Shown in pieces: positions 51,101 to 64,000 of a DNA stretch of 64,000 bases. The notes beneath the pieces are model-generated. The model saw nothing but the letters and a program-made list of their open reading frames with translations. It was not told where the DNA came from and ran no database searches. Source of the DNA: Cardinalis cardinalis (lineage: Eukaryota; Chordata; Aves; Passeriformes; Cardinalidae); contig JACDOX010000328.1 of the NCBI GenBank assembly GCA_014549065.1, positions 540,129 to 604,128 on the forward strand. The letters run 5' to 3'. Position 1 is the stretch's first letter, and each line of letters starts with the position of its first letter. Position numbers and translations under genes: made by a program.

Positions 51101-53040
51101 GGTATTTGTTTGTAGGAGAAGACCNCATATCTTCAAATCCATAGCAGGTCATTCATTACCAAATGTCTCTGAAAATGCCTCTCTAACCTGGTGAGTCTGG
51201 CAAAGCAGCACAAGAGACCAAACCCCACATTCTATCAGGCAAACATATCTGTGTGTACAGAGAGACTTAAACAGTTCCCAAATGCTGTGCTCCATGAGTG
51301 CTGCTCAGTGTGTANTTACCACACAGGAGATGGGATCTGCAACGTAAACAAAGTGTACTGCCCTGTTTGGGGCTGAGTTCATGGGGGCTGTTTGCACAGG
51401 ATAAACCATCTCATTCTTCCTGGGAGATGCTTCCAACAGAAGATTTAAGAGTCTTTATTTTCCTCTCAAGCACTGAGAATCCAGATGGAAACCAAGCTGA
51501 AAACCTCCACCAGAGGCTTTTGATTTAACCATGCTACTGANGCAGCTCAGAGTTTTAGCATCTATTTACGAAGGGCACCAAATCCTGACAACTTTTCAGC
51601 TCTTTGGGAGGTTAAGTTAGCAACTTGCCCAGGGAAAGTAAATTTTTGCCCTCATGGTGGCAGAGAGAAACTAGAAAATACAGCCCATTGGACAAAGCAA
51701 AAATAAAAGTCAGTGTGAAAATTTAGTTTTGTTATGAAATTCAAATTACAGTTTTTGAGAACCATAAGGAACTTTTCTGAGTTTTTCACCTTGTGCTGGC
51801 TTTACCACAAACTTTCATATACAGAAGACATGTAAGCAGTATGGTTATGTAAGCAGATACCCAGATATTGCACCACACCCCCTGCCCAGTGTAAAAGTAA
51901 AGTTAGAAAGGAATTGCTTTTATATAAATTTTCCTGAAGAAAGTTATTCACTNGCAAGCAATGCTTTTAATCTAAGTACAGATTTTCTTTTGGAAGAAAT
52001 GGAGTATTTATTGTGAAAAAGCTTGGAAAGTTATTTTCAAATCCTAACTGGAGTTAATAAACTTAACTAGAATTTATTTTTATAGCCAGTCAGTTTTCTT
52101 ATTGAAAATGTGTCCCAGTGTGGAAGTGCAAACAAAACATTTGGTTTTCAGTACNTCCCAGTACTGTCAGTGCTTGCAATTTTTAATTACAAAATTTATA
52201 TGAAGTCTTTCCTCAATTATTTTGCAGCAGATGCACAATGAATTTAACTCACAAAAATGAATACTTAGCTAAGTAGCATGTCTAAGTAGTGTGTTGGGNG
52301 TTTTGAATTTCTGTCACTTATCCATGACCTAAATAATACTATGCTGGTGTGCACAGTTTGAACAAGAACTGCACAAATATATAACAGACTTGAGAAACCA
52401 TGGACCCAATCACTTATACCTTATTTTATAAACTTATTTAGTATACAAGATAATGAAAAAAAAAGACTTTACTTTTCTATCTATAATTATGCTATTATTA
52501 AGTGGCAAAAGCTACAGTTGAATAATAAGATTTTCTTCATTTAGTAGAAATATTTAAAAGTATGCTTGGATATTTTATTATTAGAAAACTTTATTTCTAA
52601 AAGNTATAGTTCTGTTACTCTACTGCAATGTTCATCACTGGTAAAATAATTAGAAATCCAACACTTAAATGATGACTATTAGATTTATACANATCTCTCA
52701 TACATTTAATGTAGCTGTTTCAAAGCACTTTCCAAAAAATAAGTTTCCTCATTAGAGGAAAGTTGNATTTTAACCATCTCAAAATGAGGCAAAAGTTTGC
52801 CCCAAATCGAACAAGAACAGGGAAGAGAATCTGGCAGTCTTGGCTCTCCTTTTCTTTACGTTTATGAATCTACATTAATTTATTGGGAAACATAGTTAAA
52901 AAGAAGGTCTGTCCTACAGCAATGGTGGTAGCACTAAAGGAGGTAACATAGACCCCTAAATTCTACGTAATATCTCCAAACCTTCTGTGGTTCCCAAACT
53001 AAAGTCATGCCCAACTCAGGATAGTGCAAACTNAAATAGA
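48102..53040. other. non-coding stretch, no gene seen
   Basis: AT-rich. A block at about 48360-48520 with repeated ATTAATTA cores could be regulatory. The slightly GC-richer section at 49230-49760 carries open frames without recognised domains. No repeat family was identified. Confidence 0.5.
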
Positions 53041-55350
53041 GATGCAATCCTTTTATCCCTGTGGGCATTGATAAGAGATTACAGTGGAAAGAAATGTTAC
53101 AGCTACTTGGACATGAATTTCTGTGTCACATTTACTCTGTTTTCAGAAATCACTACCCGTCAGCACAAGCCATTGAAATTCTTCTGAAGAACAGGAAGAG
53201 CCCAAACATTTCCTTCATGTCAAAAAACCACAAGAGGGCTTCTATCCCTAGCAATTAAAAAATGGAAGTGCATTTCCTGACATGAGTTTTAATTACTGCA
53301 TGGGGACAAGTGACCTTTTCCCAGACAGTTCAGGGGCCACTGTATGAAGGACCCATTTCCCATGAAACCAGCCACCAAAGATTTCATCAGACAAAATGAT
53401 AATGAGCTAGTGCAGTTGAAATGAGCTGATTAGTTTTTCCCTCCAGCTGCTGTTCAATTAATGAACCACTTTTTAAAATTTTGAAACGAAGTTCACTAGT
53501 CATCTATTTTTATTTTCTTAAATTGAAAACTGATAAATGAATTCAGCCTCTTGGTGACACAAACAAAAATAGTTTGAATTTCAGATCTTGAAGAAGTGTT
53601 AGGAATTTGGGGAAAAAAGGCAGTTTTAAAAGCAGTGTGAATATTTAGCAGCAAATATTCCTAAAGAACTGTTAAAATACAGATGATTGAAGTAGCAGCC
53701 AAAAAAGGGATGCAAATGANTCTTAAATGAAAGGTTATAGAGCACGAGAGGTATTTAATCCAAATAACAAACTGTTGTTGTCAATGAAAGATCTGATACA
53801 AACCGGTTTAGATAATGCAGAAAAATGAACACACAATTTGACAGCTACCCTGGATTTACAGAATCATGGGATTAAATGCTTTCCACTTATTCAAAGAGGA
53901 TTAGTCAGGATACATTTATTTATTTAAAGCAGATCTTTTACAGAACTAAAGAGTTTACAAATGATATGGAGTGATGGAAAATAGAAAATCCATATCAGCT
54001 TTAGCTTCTATCATTCAGCCACAGATGGGAAACTGCTTACTACCAAATACACAAGACAGTGCATTAGCAAAATAATAATAATAACAATATTAATAAACTT
54101 GGNGTAGCCTTAAACTATTAAGTCAAGGAAAGAGAACATTAAAACACTTGCACAGGCCATTTGCAGAGAAAGGCAATAAAACATGAACACTAATAAAANA
54201 TCCACAGCTAGAGCTGATCCTGGAAAACACAGGTGCAAACCAGGGATAATGCTGGTGCAACTGCTGTGGCTGCAGTTGGTCTGAGATGGGAGATATGAAC
54301 CAGATGAGGTTGGAAAGCAGGATTCCTGCATGCAAGTCCAAGAACAGCTGAACACTCACTACAGGGCACTNATCAAGTCACTTCACTTCCCAGTCCCCAT
54401 TTCTGTTGAGAACGTTTTAACATGAAAAGCACTAAAGTTTTAATTAAATGTCAGATAAGTGATTTAGTCTTCGAGTAAAAGCTTCTCCTCACGAGCAAAA
54501 TAATAACAGCAACATTGTTTGAAAGTTTCTGCCTGTGCCAGAATCGTGTCAGTGCCTAATTTTCATCACTGTTGAAGAGTATTTATCAGCTCTGGCAGTG
54601 CTTTGTGCTAGTGTGCTACCTCTGGGATTTGTTTTCATCACCAAGGTGCTGAAAGTCAAAATCTTACGTTTAGTTCTTTTGGTAAGAAAATCTATACATT
54701 AGAGGCTAAACAAGTGAAAAATGCCTCTGAAGATGACAATAGATGGAAAATAAACATCTCAGGGTAACTGGAGTGTTTGCAGGTTCACAAGTGAAATTTG
54801 CATTGTAATTGTCAGTTTCTGAACTCAATATATTTAACGTCCTTAGTGTCATCCCTATGTTGCTGTGCTTCGAGCGCTCCTGCTCCCTCTTCAAAATTAA
54901 ATCACCTTCCTGGATATCAATTTCAGTTACAGACGTGAACAGGTTGCACAAGAGCAGCTNATAACAATATTTGTGTAGCTGGGGAATGTTGCTTCCCTTC
55001 AGAACACCCACCATCCATATGTTTCTTTTCCTACCAAACCCCAAACATGCAAGAACTGTCTAAAGAATCAAGAAAGGACAAAAGGAAGTAGCAACCACAC
55101 CTCCTGTCTAGCCCTTGCACATGACGTGTACCAAAGACAGTGCCTTGAAGACAGAAATATGAGCTTTTTGAGCTAAAATCAAAACTGATCAATGTGAGAG
55201 CCTTCACTAAATGAACTGCACNCAGTTTTAGCTGCCGTGATGTACCTGATTTAATTTGCATCACATGAAATGATCCAGATAATGACAGTGACCCCTGTGC
55301 CTGTTCATTTCATTTCCCCAAACTGCTGGGCCTATCATTAACCAAGGCAA
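53041..55350. other. non-coding stretch with one short protein-like frame
   Basis: A 65-codon frame at 53061-53258 (includes LQWKEMLQLLGHEF) reads rather protein-like but has no recognised family or good splice boundaries. Octamers occur at 53710-53717, 54796-54803 and 55254-55261. A block at 53390-53560 with ATTA cores might be regulatory. Confidence 0.4.
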
Positions 55351-55366
55351 GATAAGATAACAGATG
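55351..55366 (+). promoter_or_regulatory. GATA-GATA-E-box composite element
   Basis: GATAAGATAA (55351-55360) abuts CAGATG (55361-55366), and a reverse GATA (CTATCTTC) lies about 20 bases downstream. GATA factors and bHLH proteins such as TAL1 bind adjacent sites of this kind, although the usual TAL1-GATA1 spacing is 6-9 bases rather than direct abutment. Function is inferred from sequence alone. Confidence 0.4.
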
Positions 55367-55661
55367 GCTGTGAATTAATCCTATCTTCAAATATCAAATG
55401 CAAAAAAGTGTCTCAATTAAGACAAATTAATTTAGATTCANCATTCTAGAAATAAGTTGAAATAGATTTTGTGTCCACTTCAGGGTACAATAATGAGTTC
55501 ATAAATGAACTCACACTTTCTTTCTGATGGGGATGTCGATAAAGCAAAAGCTGCAAAACTTCCCAAATGTGTTACTTCAACCATTTTGCTCAGATTTGAA
55601 AAATCAGATGTGGGTGGACCTGTAGATTCATTTAAATGTTGATCCTGACTTNATGACATAA

Positions 55662-55694
55662 AGATGTAAACAAACAAGATGTAAACAAACAAGA
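55662..55694 (+). repeat. 15-bp tandem duplication carrying two forkhead sites
   Basis: AGATGTAAACAAACA occurs at 55662-55676 and again exactly at 55677-55691. Each copy contains GTAAACAAACA, a close match to the forkhead (FOX) consensus. The sites lie 15 bases apart, about one and a half helical turns. Confidence 0.85.
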
Positions 55695-57884
55695 CTTGAC
55701 AACAGAGATGGCTGTCTGTCTTACACTGTTTTAGGGAAANAATGACCTCATTATGATCACTCGGAATTTTCTATCACTCAAGCAGACTTGTGAACTCNGT
55801 TCAGTCCTGAGGATTCCTATTATAAATATGATATATATTTTTTTTTTATAATAACTTTCTAGGGGACGTGTATATGTATGTAATACATAGATACACTTGT
55901 ATAGATTGCTTTCTTGGAATATATTCCAGATGAAGAGAGAGAAGCAGGGGCATTGAGAGCAACAATAGGAATTCAGAAAGAGTGAAATGGTGAGGAAGCC
56001 ACCTGCTTTGACATGTCTGAGCCTGAGCCTTATTGTTTCATAGCTGAACTCTAACTGAAACTATGAATTTGAGTCCTTTGAGCTGTCTGTGGTAGACAAT
56101 GCTTCATGGAGGAGCTAAGTGCCTGCAGGTCACCAGCGAAACACCAAACGCTGAAAAGCAGCAGTGAAGTACTTCAAAAAAGAACAGGTAGACACGTACA
56201 CTCACAAAGCTCCTCTTGTGAAGATGCATCCTATGCCAGCAAACAAATGCTGCTTCTTTTCTTCTCTCTAAAGCTCAGAACACTCACAAAGTGTGAAATA
56301 TTCTAAATGCTACACATCCAAGATGCATGAATCCTACTTACATTCTTCTTGACAGGTAAAAGTGTCATAAGGAATCGTCAGCACTTCTGACTAGGTGGTC
56401 AAGTACCTTGTTTGGTGAACAGCACTCCCGTTTCTCCTCCAAATATTCATAAGTGCCACCAATGCTGCAGACATCCTTGCTGCAAGGATTATAACTAAGA
56501 ATCCAGCCTTTCATTCCAGAGAAATTCAGAAGATAGCAAGCCACCATCACCAGCTGAATATAAGGATATCTAATTCTGCCAATGAATTACAAATTTCACA
56601 GTTTGAAAACTGTGCCTTGTGATGCAGTGATGTAACACAGAAACTCTGCTGTCTTTCACTTTCTGGTTAAAGTGCTGCTGCCATTGCAGGCATCATCCCC
56701 CCAGATTTCTCTGAAGATTCTTATTCTCCTGGATATGAGATATTTCTGCCAATTTGAAATAAGCATAAAAGGACCTCTCAAGGCTCTGTCCATGTCTCCA
56801 TAATACATGGACGCAGTAAAAGCAAGGCAATTAGAATACTGTACGAAATTCTAGGATAAAGGCTGTGACAGACAGGAATACTCTTCTGCCCCAGTCAAAC
56901 TACCAGATTTTGCCTNGGATTTTTTATTCTTACTGCTTCCAACACAACTGCTTTTCACTGAAGCCATTCTCATCTGTTGTTTCATTCTCCTTATCACTCC
57001 TGGTTCCCCTGCTGCTGTTTTATTGACTATTTTGTCTTATCCTGGATTCTCTCTCTTGTTTAAGTCATTCACTCTGATTTTACAATTCACCCTTTCTCTT
57101 CTCCCAGATGATTCAAGTCTTCACACTTTCATTACTGAATTCCTTTTGATGTTACTCCAAGAATTNAGTAATCAGTTATGAGAAAACATTGATTTCAGCA
57201 GGACTCAATATCAGTGTTCTTATCAATATCTATCTTGTTTAGCACAAGATCAATTTTCCACCTCAAGGGAAAAGCAGATCTAAATGTTCACCCAACCATG
57301 CAAATACTGTACTTATTTCATTAGAACTCTCTGGAAGCCTCATCACACTATAACAGTAGATGCTATGAACTTAAATTTAAAAAGCTGTTAGAATAAAAGA
57401 ATTAATATTCAAAGAGGATGCTAGTTAACAGTATAAGAAATAAACGGTCATCCACAAGCAGATGAGGATCCTCCTCTTTTCCATGTGGCGCATGTTGGTG
57501 TTTTTCCAGATGGATGTTATGTGAGAGCCCAGTGAGTGAGTTGTATTTGTTATCAGCAATTATCTGATCACAACTGACACACAAGATTTAGTCTTGAAAC
57601 TGAAGAACCCACTACACAGCTACAGAAAGCAGTATGTATTAAGTTGGTTAATCAGCTGATTTCCGTCTTCCCACACCAAAAAGAAATAAAAATGCCTCTT
57701 TACATATTCTCTGGTGAAAGTAAAGAAAACCCTCCAAACTTTTTCAAAACGAAGACATCTTCAAATCTTTAACACAATGGAGCAGCTGCTACTGAGTTTC
57801 CTTGATGGGTATATTCTGTCATTAGGGAAATCAGAGGCCCTGCTAAATACCTTTTTTGTTTGGTTGTTTGTCAGCTCAAATACT
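55695..57884. other. non-coding stretch, no gene seen
   Basis: AT-rich; an octamer at 57298-57305. A pyrimidine-rich stretch at 56930-57130 has no recognised identity. Confidence 0.55.
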
Positions 57885-57886
57885 GA

Positions 57887-58309
57887 TTAGGTTCTCTGAC
57901 AACTACATTGTTTGCTTGCAAAAATACAGGCAGAAAAACCTTCACTTGCAACTTGCATTATGTACAAGCAGTGGATACGCTCAGAAATATTTTGTTAAAC
58001 TCATTTGCAGTGGGAGATTTTACCATTATTAAAAAAAAAAAAAACATTGTAGAAAAACTCAACATAGATGATTCTTTCAGTATCACTGTGCAAAAATGTT
58101 ATAAAATCTATTACAATACTAAATCTAAAGCAGATAGTAAACTTGCAAATTTTACTCAGGAAATACTAAGTTTGCAATTAAAATGTATTTTGAGTAAAAC
58201 AATACTGAGTTCTGAAACTAAGCACAGTATTGAAAAAGATGAGTCAGAGTATGAGCTACTTGACAAAAGAAACTTCAACAAAGAGGAGTTTGTGACAGAA
58301 GGGTAAGGG
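57887..58309 (+). other. 141-codon open frame, possible orphan exon
   Basis: The frame is bounded by TGA (57884-57886) and TAA (58307-58309) and has no ATG near its start, so it would have to be an internal exon. An AG at 57928-57929 could serve as an acceptor, though its pyrimidine tract is weak. GGGTAAGG near 58302 offers a donor (GTAAGG), with the TAA lying in the would-be intron. The peptide is Lys/Ser/Thr-rich with an acidic end (KDESEYELLDKRNFNKEEF) and a run of lysines from an A14 tract. The length is unusual for DNA this AT-rich. No domain or homologue is recognised. Confidence 0.3.
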
Positions 58310-61300
58310 CCCTTTTTTATCTTGCCATAGCCTTGGATATAAATCAGAGCTGACCAGAACAATAGTATTTACATGGCAAGCTGTGAAAGCCTAAAGAGAT
58401 TTCTCTACCTTCATCTGGAAAAACCCACATCCAAACACACCATCTGCCATGGCCTGCCCAAAGCCACTGTGTCCTNGATGCTGTGGACATCCAGAGGCAC
58501 AACCAGCCTGCAATTAACTTGTACCTTGTTCTGCTGATATTCAGTCAGTGTGGAGGGGGATGTGTGTGGAGACATATTGTGCATGCTTGCACACAGTCAC
58601 TTTCCAAGTTATTATGATTTTTAAACTGCAGTCCCAAAAAATCAACAGGCTTCAGATCATGGAATACATAAATGTTACTGATAGTTATAATACTGATAGT
58701 TATGATAGAAAATATGCAGAATTATCTGGGCAACATTGTTTAAAGGATAAAATNAATAAGAATATATTCTATATAACATCATAAATACTAAATATGCTGG
58801 CAATGAAATGTTGAAATTTCTGACAGCAGAACTGTGACAGTGTCTGCAGCTTGTTGAAACTTTTAATGATACATTAAAATTTGTCTCTGGAAAGACAAGG
58901 AGAATATCAATTTAACACTGAAAAAGGGCCCTTTTATTTACTTAACTTCTGTGTTATTCTGTACAGCCAGTGATCATAAATATGTCTATACAGTTTGTCC
59001 CTCAGCAGGGGAGAGAGAACAACAGTATNGCCACTACAACTTCTTGTAAAAGAAATATGTGGTTTACAGACTTCATTACAGAAAGCATTGAAGCATGTTT
59101 CAAAAGAGGGACTCTGAAGGGGAAAGAAGGCAGGATATGATGTTAGCTCGAAATTTAATAGAACAGGGTTCTGCAGTCAGGAGTTGTGTTAGTCATTTAA
59201 CATGCAACAGAAAATGAAGATTAAAATAAGGGAAAAAAGCTGCAAGAAGAGCTCAGAACCTCATAACCAAAAGGTGTTGACAGCAGGGAAACACAAGATT
59301 GCCAACACAGGATTGGTAGAAGGTGGAGTGGGCATCACTGATACAGAAGGAGTGAGAGGATGTGATGGCATCTTGGTTAAACTGATAAAGGAAGAACCAG
59401 AAACAGCTGAGAAACCTTCATGGCTTGCTCAAATATGCTGTGAAGTTTCAAGCTAAGGATAGGAATGGCTTCCAGTGCATGTCCTCCTGACTGCACTGAT
59501 CAGTTTAATTGCAGGGCTTCTTCCACCCCTCACACCAACCTCCTCTGCACCTCTGGGAGCTGAGAACTCTACATTGATTTAATGTACCACACAGGCAACA
59601 CTTAGCCAGGCTGAAGAACAAATGCTTGACCATTTTTGCCACCCAGTTTCTCCTTCAAAACCTACAGTTGTGATCTTGTTTTTTAAGATTTGTTTTTTAT
59701 TTTCAGTGTTTCTGAGGAGTACCAGAACTACACTACCAAGATAACTGCATCTTGAATTCACCCCTGTTTAAAATGGGGATGGCAGCAATTTGAGAAGCCT
59801 CAGTCTTGACCTAAGAGTAGGATATGGTGTTTACCAGGTCAGTATTTGACCTGCTTGTGAATCTCAGCAGAAGTCCACAGAAGTGGCCATTATGAGGGTG
59901 ATTCCAGGTGCCTGGTTCACACTAACAGAGTGTATTTCATAGTGAGCAAGGAATACTTTTTGGGTAGTCAGGACAGTAAGGTANAAAGCAAGAATAAAAA
60001 ATTTTTAGATCTGTTCTTCCAACTTCATTTAGGAGACAGTACATGTGTTCTGCAGGGAGTCTGACCAAGTACAAACCAAATAATCCATCCTTACATTACC
60101 TCTGTTTGAAGAATTACATTCAGTAAAAGTGTTGAAAGGCAGCTAAAGATGTCAAAAGCATTTACAGGCTAAACAGATCCCAGCTCAGATAACTCCATTT
60201 CAAGTAATCTAAATTCATCCCCATTATCACTTAAGTGAGCATTACGGCTGTTAGCAAACCCTACACAAATATTCAGAATTTTGTTTTTCCTGTCATGCTG
60301 AAGGTTATCTCCCCAGTTGCTCTGAAAAATCAGGTGACAACCATTTCCCATGATGCTTTAAGGGCTGTCAAACTGTCCATCAAACTGTCACCTGACCAAT
60401 CGTTCCCATGGTTCTTTTAGACTTCTCGTATGATAAATTGAAAGGCACTATTATCTGCCTGTTGTGAAGAGGAACTGCTTAGGCTTTGATAAGATATCAC
60501 CAGTCCCAGGTGAGAGGAGGCTGACAGCACATCAAGACAAGAAAACACATGGAAACAGTGAACACAGGAGCAAAAGGTTTACAAACATCTGTTGTCATTA
60601 TTTATTACCCCTTTCCTTGGTTTTAGCTCTATCCTTGTCCTATGTCTGTTTAAAAAGAGACTTTCCTTTCTTCCCAGCCAGCCTTAACTGCTGCTATTTT
60701 TAAACCAGTTAGTTGTAGAATGAGAAATATTTAAAATATGAGAGATGTCTTTAATAAAAGGTTGCACTAGCTACCTTTTCTGATACATGTTGCTTTTACC
60801 ATCATTATATTTGAAGTTTTATATGATTCTCATGGTGCAATTATGTCATAAGGAAATGAGAAACCCTGTAAGATATGAAGACGTTTTAAGCTCTATACTT
60901 ATTTTTTTCATTGCTACCTTGAGACCAATTCACAATATCTTTGCTCATATATCAGATCTGTCCTNTTACAAGTATCCAAAGTTAGCTGAAGATACTCAGA
61001 GCCTAAACATTATGTTGTTATTTATTGTGGGCTGTCAATAAAAAGAAGCTGGTTGCTAACATCACCACCTTGTGTACAAATATTTGTTTGCATGCAATTT
61101 TAAATNATTTTAGGCAGCACCACAATTTCATTAGACAGCACTGCAAAACCTCNGTTGAACAAAAGAATATTTAAATAATGTTATCACTACAAATATATTT
61201 GAGTCCCTCAGGTTTGTTTGACTACAATCTTATGTTCATCTGAGTTAAGATTCACAGCAATCCTCTACACCCTGTGGACAAACCCTATTGACTGGAGTAA

Positions 61301-64000
61301 GCAGTCAAAAATCCAGCAAACAGAATTTTAGTGGTGGNAAATACACCTCCAAAACCACTAATAAAGGCAAGGTTCATAATTATAGTACATTTAGCTAATT
61401 TCTAAGGTCTCTTTTCTAATTAAAGACTCTACTGAGAAATAATGGATTATTATATTTTGAGGCACTTTCAGCTTCCTCACATTTTAAATATATACCTGAT
61501 TTTAAAAGTGAANGCTCAGTTCATCCATGGCTACAAAGCACCCTGATCAATAAATATGATAAGATGCTCCCTTCATGAGCCAGGTGGAAAAGGTACAGAC
61601 ATAGTAAGCACTGAACTCCATAATGCCAAGCTGATTTAGACAGGATGGTTTCTTTTATCCCTTTTCATGCAGAAAATCAGTTAGTGTCAAGTGTAGGAGC
61701 CAGAAGAGAAAAACAGGAATGAAATAACAGGGCATTTTCCCACTCTCAAATGAAAAATTCCACTGAGCTAAAATATTCNCTCAGTTATTGCTGACCTGCT
61801 GGCGCACACAGCGGCGCTCTCTGGGCACTTTTCAATAAGAAAAGCACACGGTTTCTTTCTCCAGGTCATTATAATGGAGAGATGTGGGAATATTGAAAAG
61901 AAAGAGATGGCATACACGGAGTGGTTGAGGTGGTGGCTGACTATTTGGATAATCATGTTACATTAAACCCATATTCCTTCTGTTTTCTCTAATCTTCGAA
62001 GGAAGAAGCACNAGAGCAGAGGAGGAAGGGACTTTTCACATGGTGTCAGGAAAATAGCATTGCAGGTGGAGACTGGGGAGGAGGAACTCTGCACAGGAGA
62101 AACTGATAACGGGGCTGCAGAGGGAAAGCTGGGTTTGATTGGGCAACAGCAGGTAAAAAGGGCAGGGCTCAGTCCTACAGGGCTCAGCACATGGACAGAA
62201 GGCTTCAGGGCGGTATGGGACAAAGCTGTGGAGGGTTTCTAAAACATGCACAACATCTGCATGACCTCAAAAATGGATTTGCACAGCCAGGTAAGACTTC
62301 AGGTTAAGTGCTGATGTGTCTAGGAAGCTTCATTGAGGAAGAAGCTGAAAATGCACATACTGCTCACTACAGTATTTTGTTCAATAAATATTTGAGTATT
62401 TATTCTCAATAGTGCATTTAGCATTGATCCTGTAGTGACAGAACTCCCTGACAGAAGGAGAAAGTTTTCTGCAAACAGAACATTTTAAATTGCTTAGATA
62501 ATGTCAAAGTCAGCCTTGAGCTGTGGCACCATAAAATACTCTGGCCACTGGGGTTCTAGATTTTTCTCCACTGGCCATTTGGGGTTTGAAGACAAAGAGC
62601 AAACATATGGAATACACAAGTCTAGAGCTTTATATTAATAAATTAAATATGTTTACAGTGAGGAATTATTTAGGGAGATCAATGCAGAGTTCTTTGTTAA
62701 TAGTTTGGTTATACTTTGCTCACAGCTTGTTGCATTTACCTCCTGNTGGGGAGTTCTGTCTGCCCAGTCTATAAAAGAAGAACAGGACTGTGAAAAAGCA
62801 TCTGATCCTGAGCAGCTCCATACTTGCTGCCTCATCCACTCTGACAAGAGTCCCAGTATTCCAGTCTTGCAGCTACTTAAATATGCAGCCCTTGGCAGTG
62901 CCCAACACATGCTTAGTAAACCATGAAAAAACATTATCAAATATCTCTTCTGGATTTTATCCCCTCTTTAGACATTCTTTTAACAAATGTAGGAAGTGTT
63001 ACCAATATGATTGAAAATGGAACTGATTTGCTCTTCTAATGACAATAACTGCCTTTGCCAACAACATGGCACAGGTTACTGCCTGGGAGTTGCCAGAATA
63101 AAAAAAAAGGAAGTTAAAATAGGAGAGAAATGAGCGCAGAGAGGTAGAAGGGCAAGGACTGTAATGATTGAGGAGAGGNTGGCTCAGGTCAGTTTGAGAG
63201 ACAGGAAGTGGCATAGGAGAGAGAGGAACTGATTGTAGAAGTTGGGTCTTCAGTTATAAGAGAATTTCATGGAACATTTTCTTCAAAGTTCAACCTAAGG
63301 AATTTATGTGCAGACACACAGGAATACTCAAAGNACTGAATTTCACCAGGAGTTTCCCTAATCTCTGGGCCATTCAGCTTTGTTGAAGGAAGAGGCTGCT
63401 CAGCAGTGGAAACACAGAGCTCTCATTGCATTGCATATACTGTGGCCATCACATGTACTAAAATAGCAACCCTGGACCGCCCCTCAGTCTGGGGTCCTGT
63501 TTCAATGCTGTGTGGTCTAAGACAGCAGAATCTCCTCTTTGGAAGAGAGAGCTCTGCAGCTCCCTGCAGNCCAGAGTCCTTCCATGGACCACCCACCTGA
63601 GCCAGGAGGAGACCAACCCTCTCTGCCAGAGGAGATTTCTCAGTGGCTCCTCTTTTAACCAAGGGCACAGAACACTGTGGGTAACCCAGGGTATAAACTG
63701 ACAGGATATAAGTGACTGGGCTTCACTGCTAACCAAGGGTTAGTCACTACTAACCCTTTCATTTTTCTTTTGCAGTAAATGCAAGGCAGATTGCTTTTGT
63801 CCCCTTGGACAGAAGAGACTACCTTGCCTGACCTCATATTCATCCTGGATAGTAAAGCCTGTGATGTGGTCAGACATCTCAAAGCAGCTGGCACACCCTG
63901 GTTTGGTATCNCCAGTATTTTTCCCAATACCCCATCATGTAAAAACATTTTTANTTTGACAGATCCCTCTGGGTTTTCAAAACCTTCCGGACTTCTGCAA
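58310..64000. other. non-coding stretch to the right edge
   Basis: Unique sequence, AT-rich to about 61.9 kb and more balanced after that. An 84-codon ATG frame at 59202-59456 (MQQKMKIK start) has no recognised domain. A tandem duplication lies at 58677-58706. No gene, RNA or repeat family was identified. Confidence 0.5.
58677..58706. repeat. 15-bp tandem duplication
   Basis: ACTGATAGTTATAAT is followed directly by ACTGATAGTTATGAT, with one mismatch. Confidence 0.9.

Noticed and set aside
1..64000. Endogenous retrovirus, tRNA, rRNA or CRISPR array
   Set aside because: No paired long terminal repeats, primer-binding site, tRNA B-box with cloverleaf, rRNA sequence or regularly spaced direct repeats were seen on reading both strands.

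Overview
This is eukaryotic, vertebrate, nuclear DNA and most likely avian. The clearest sign is a CR1 LINE 3' end of the bird/reptile type at about 30.3-32.1 kb, with an older CR1 fragment at 33.4-34.2 kb. Otherwise repeats are sparse: short homopolymers and microsatellites, and no Alu, L1 or B-type SINEs seen. No bacterial gene organisation, phage, CRISPR array, tRNA or rRNA is visible. Single N bases are scattered throughout and limit fine reading-frame and motif work.

Layout. Positions 1 to about 4,270 hold four separate CpG islands (about 1-640, 1250-1690, 2370-2580 and 3720-4265). They are separated by AT-rich stretches that look unlike neutral repeat-derived DNA. Such a cluster is typical of the promoter region of a Polycomb-regulated developmental transcription factor gene. 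I cannot name the gene. A consensus splice donor on the minus strand (372-377) and a candidate plus-strand promoter and exon (2613-2640, 2866-2926) suggest transcription may leave the cluster in both directions. From about 4.3 kb to the right edge the window is a gene desert, or possibly a very long intron. It is about 60-65% AT, and no protein-coding gene could be confidently recognised.

Within the desert I marked possible regulatory sequence from motif content only: homeodomain-rich blocks at 10.9-11.3 and 29.0-29.6 kb, a DR1 nuclear-receptor element at 39.14 kb, a GATA/E-box composite at 55.35 kb and a duplicated forkhead site at 55.67 kb. I also marked a few coding-like or exon-like segments: 14.29-14.50 kb, a decayed frame-shifted stretch at 45.9-47.0 kb, a 49-bp candidate exon at 48.05 kb and a 141-codon open frame at 57.9-58.3 kb. 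All of these are inferences that need alignment or RNA data. The likely overall picture is a developmental-gene CpG cluster at the left edge followed by its enhancer-bearing flanking desert.
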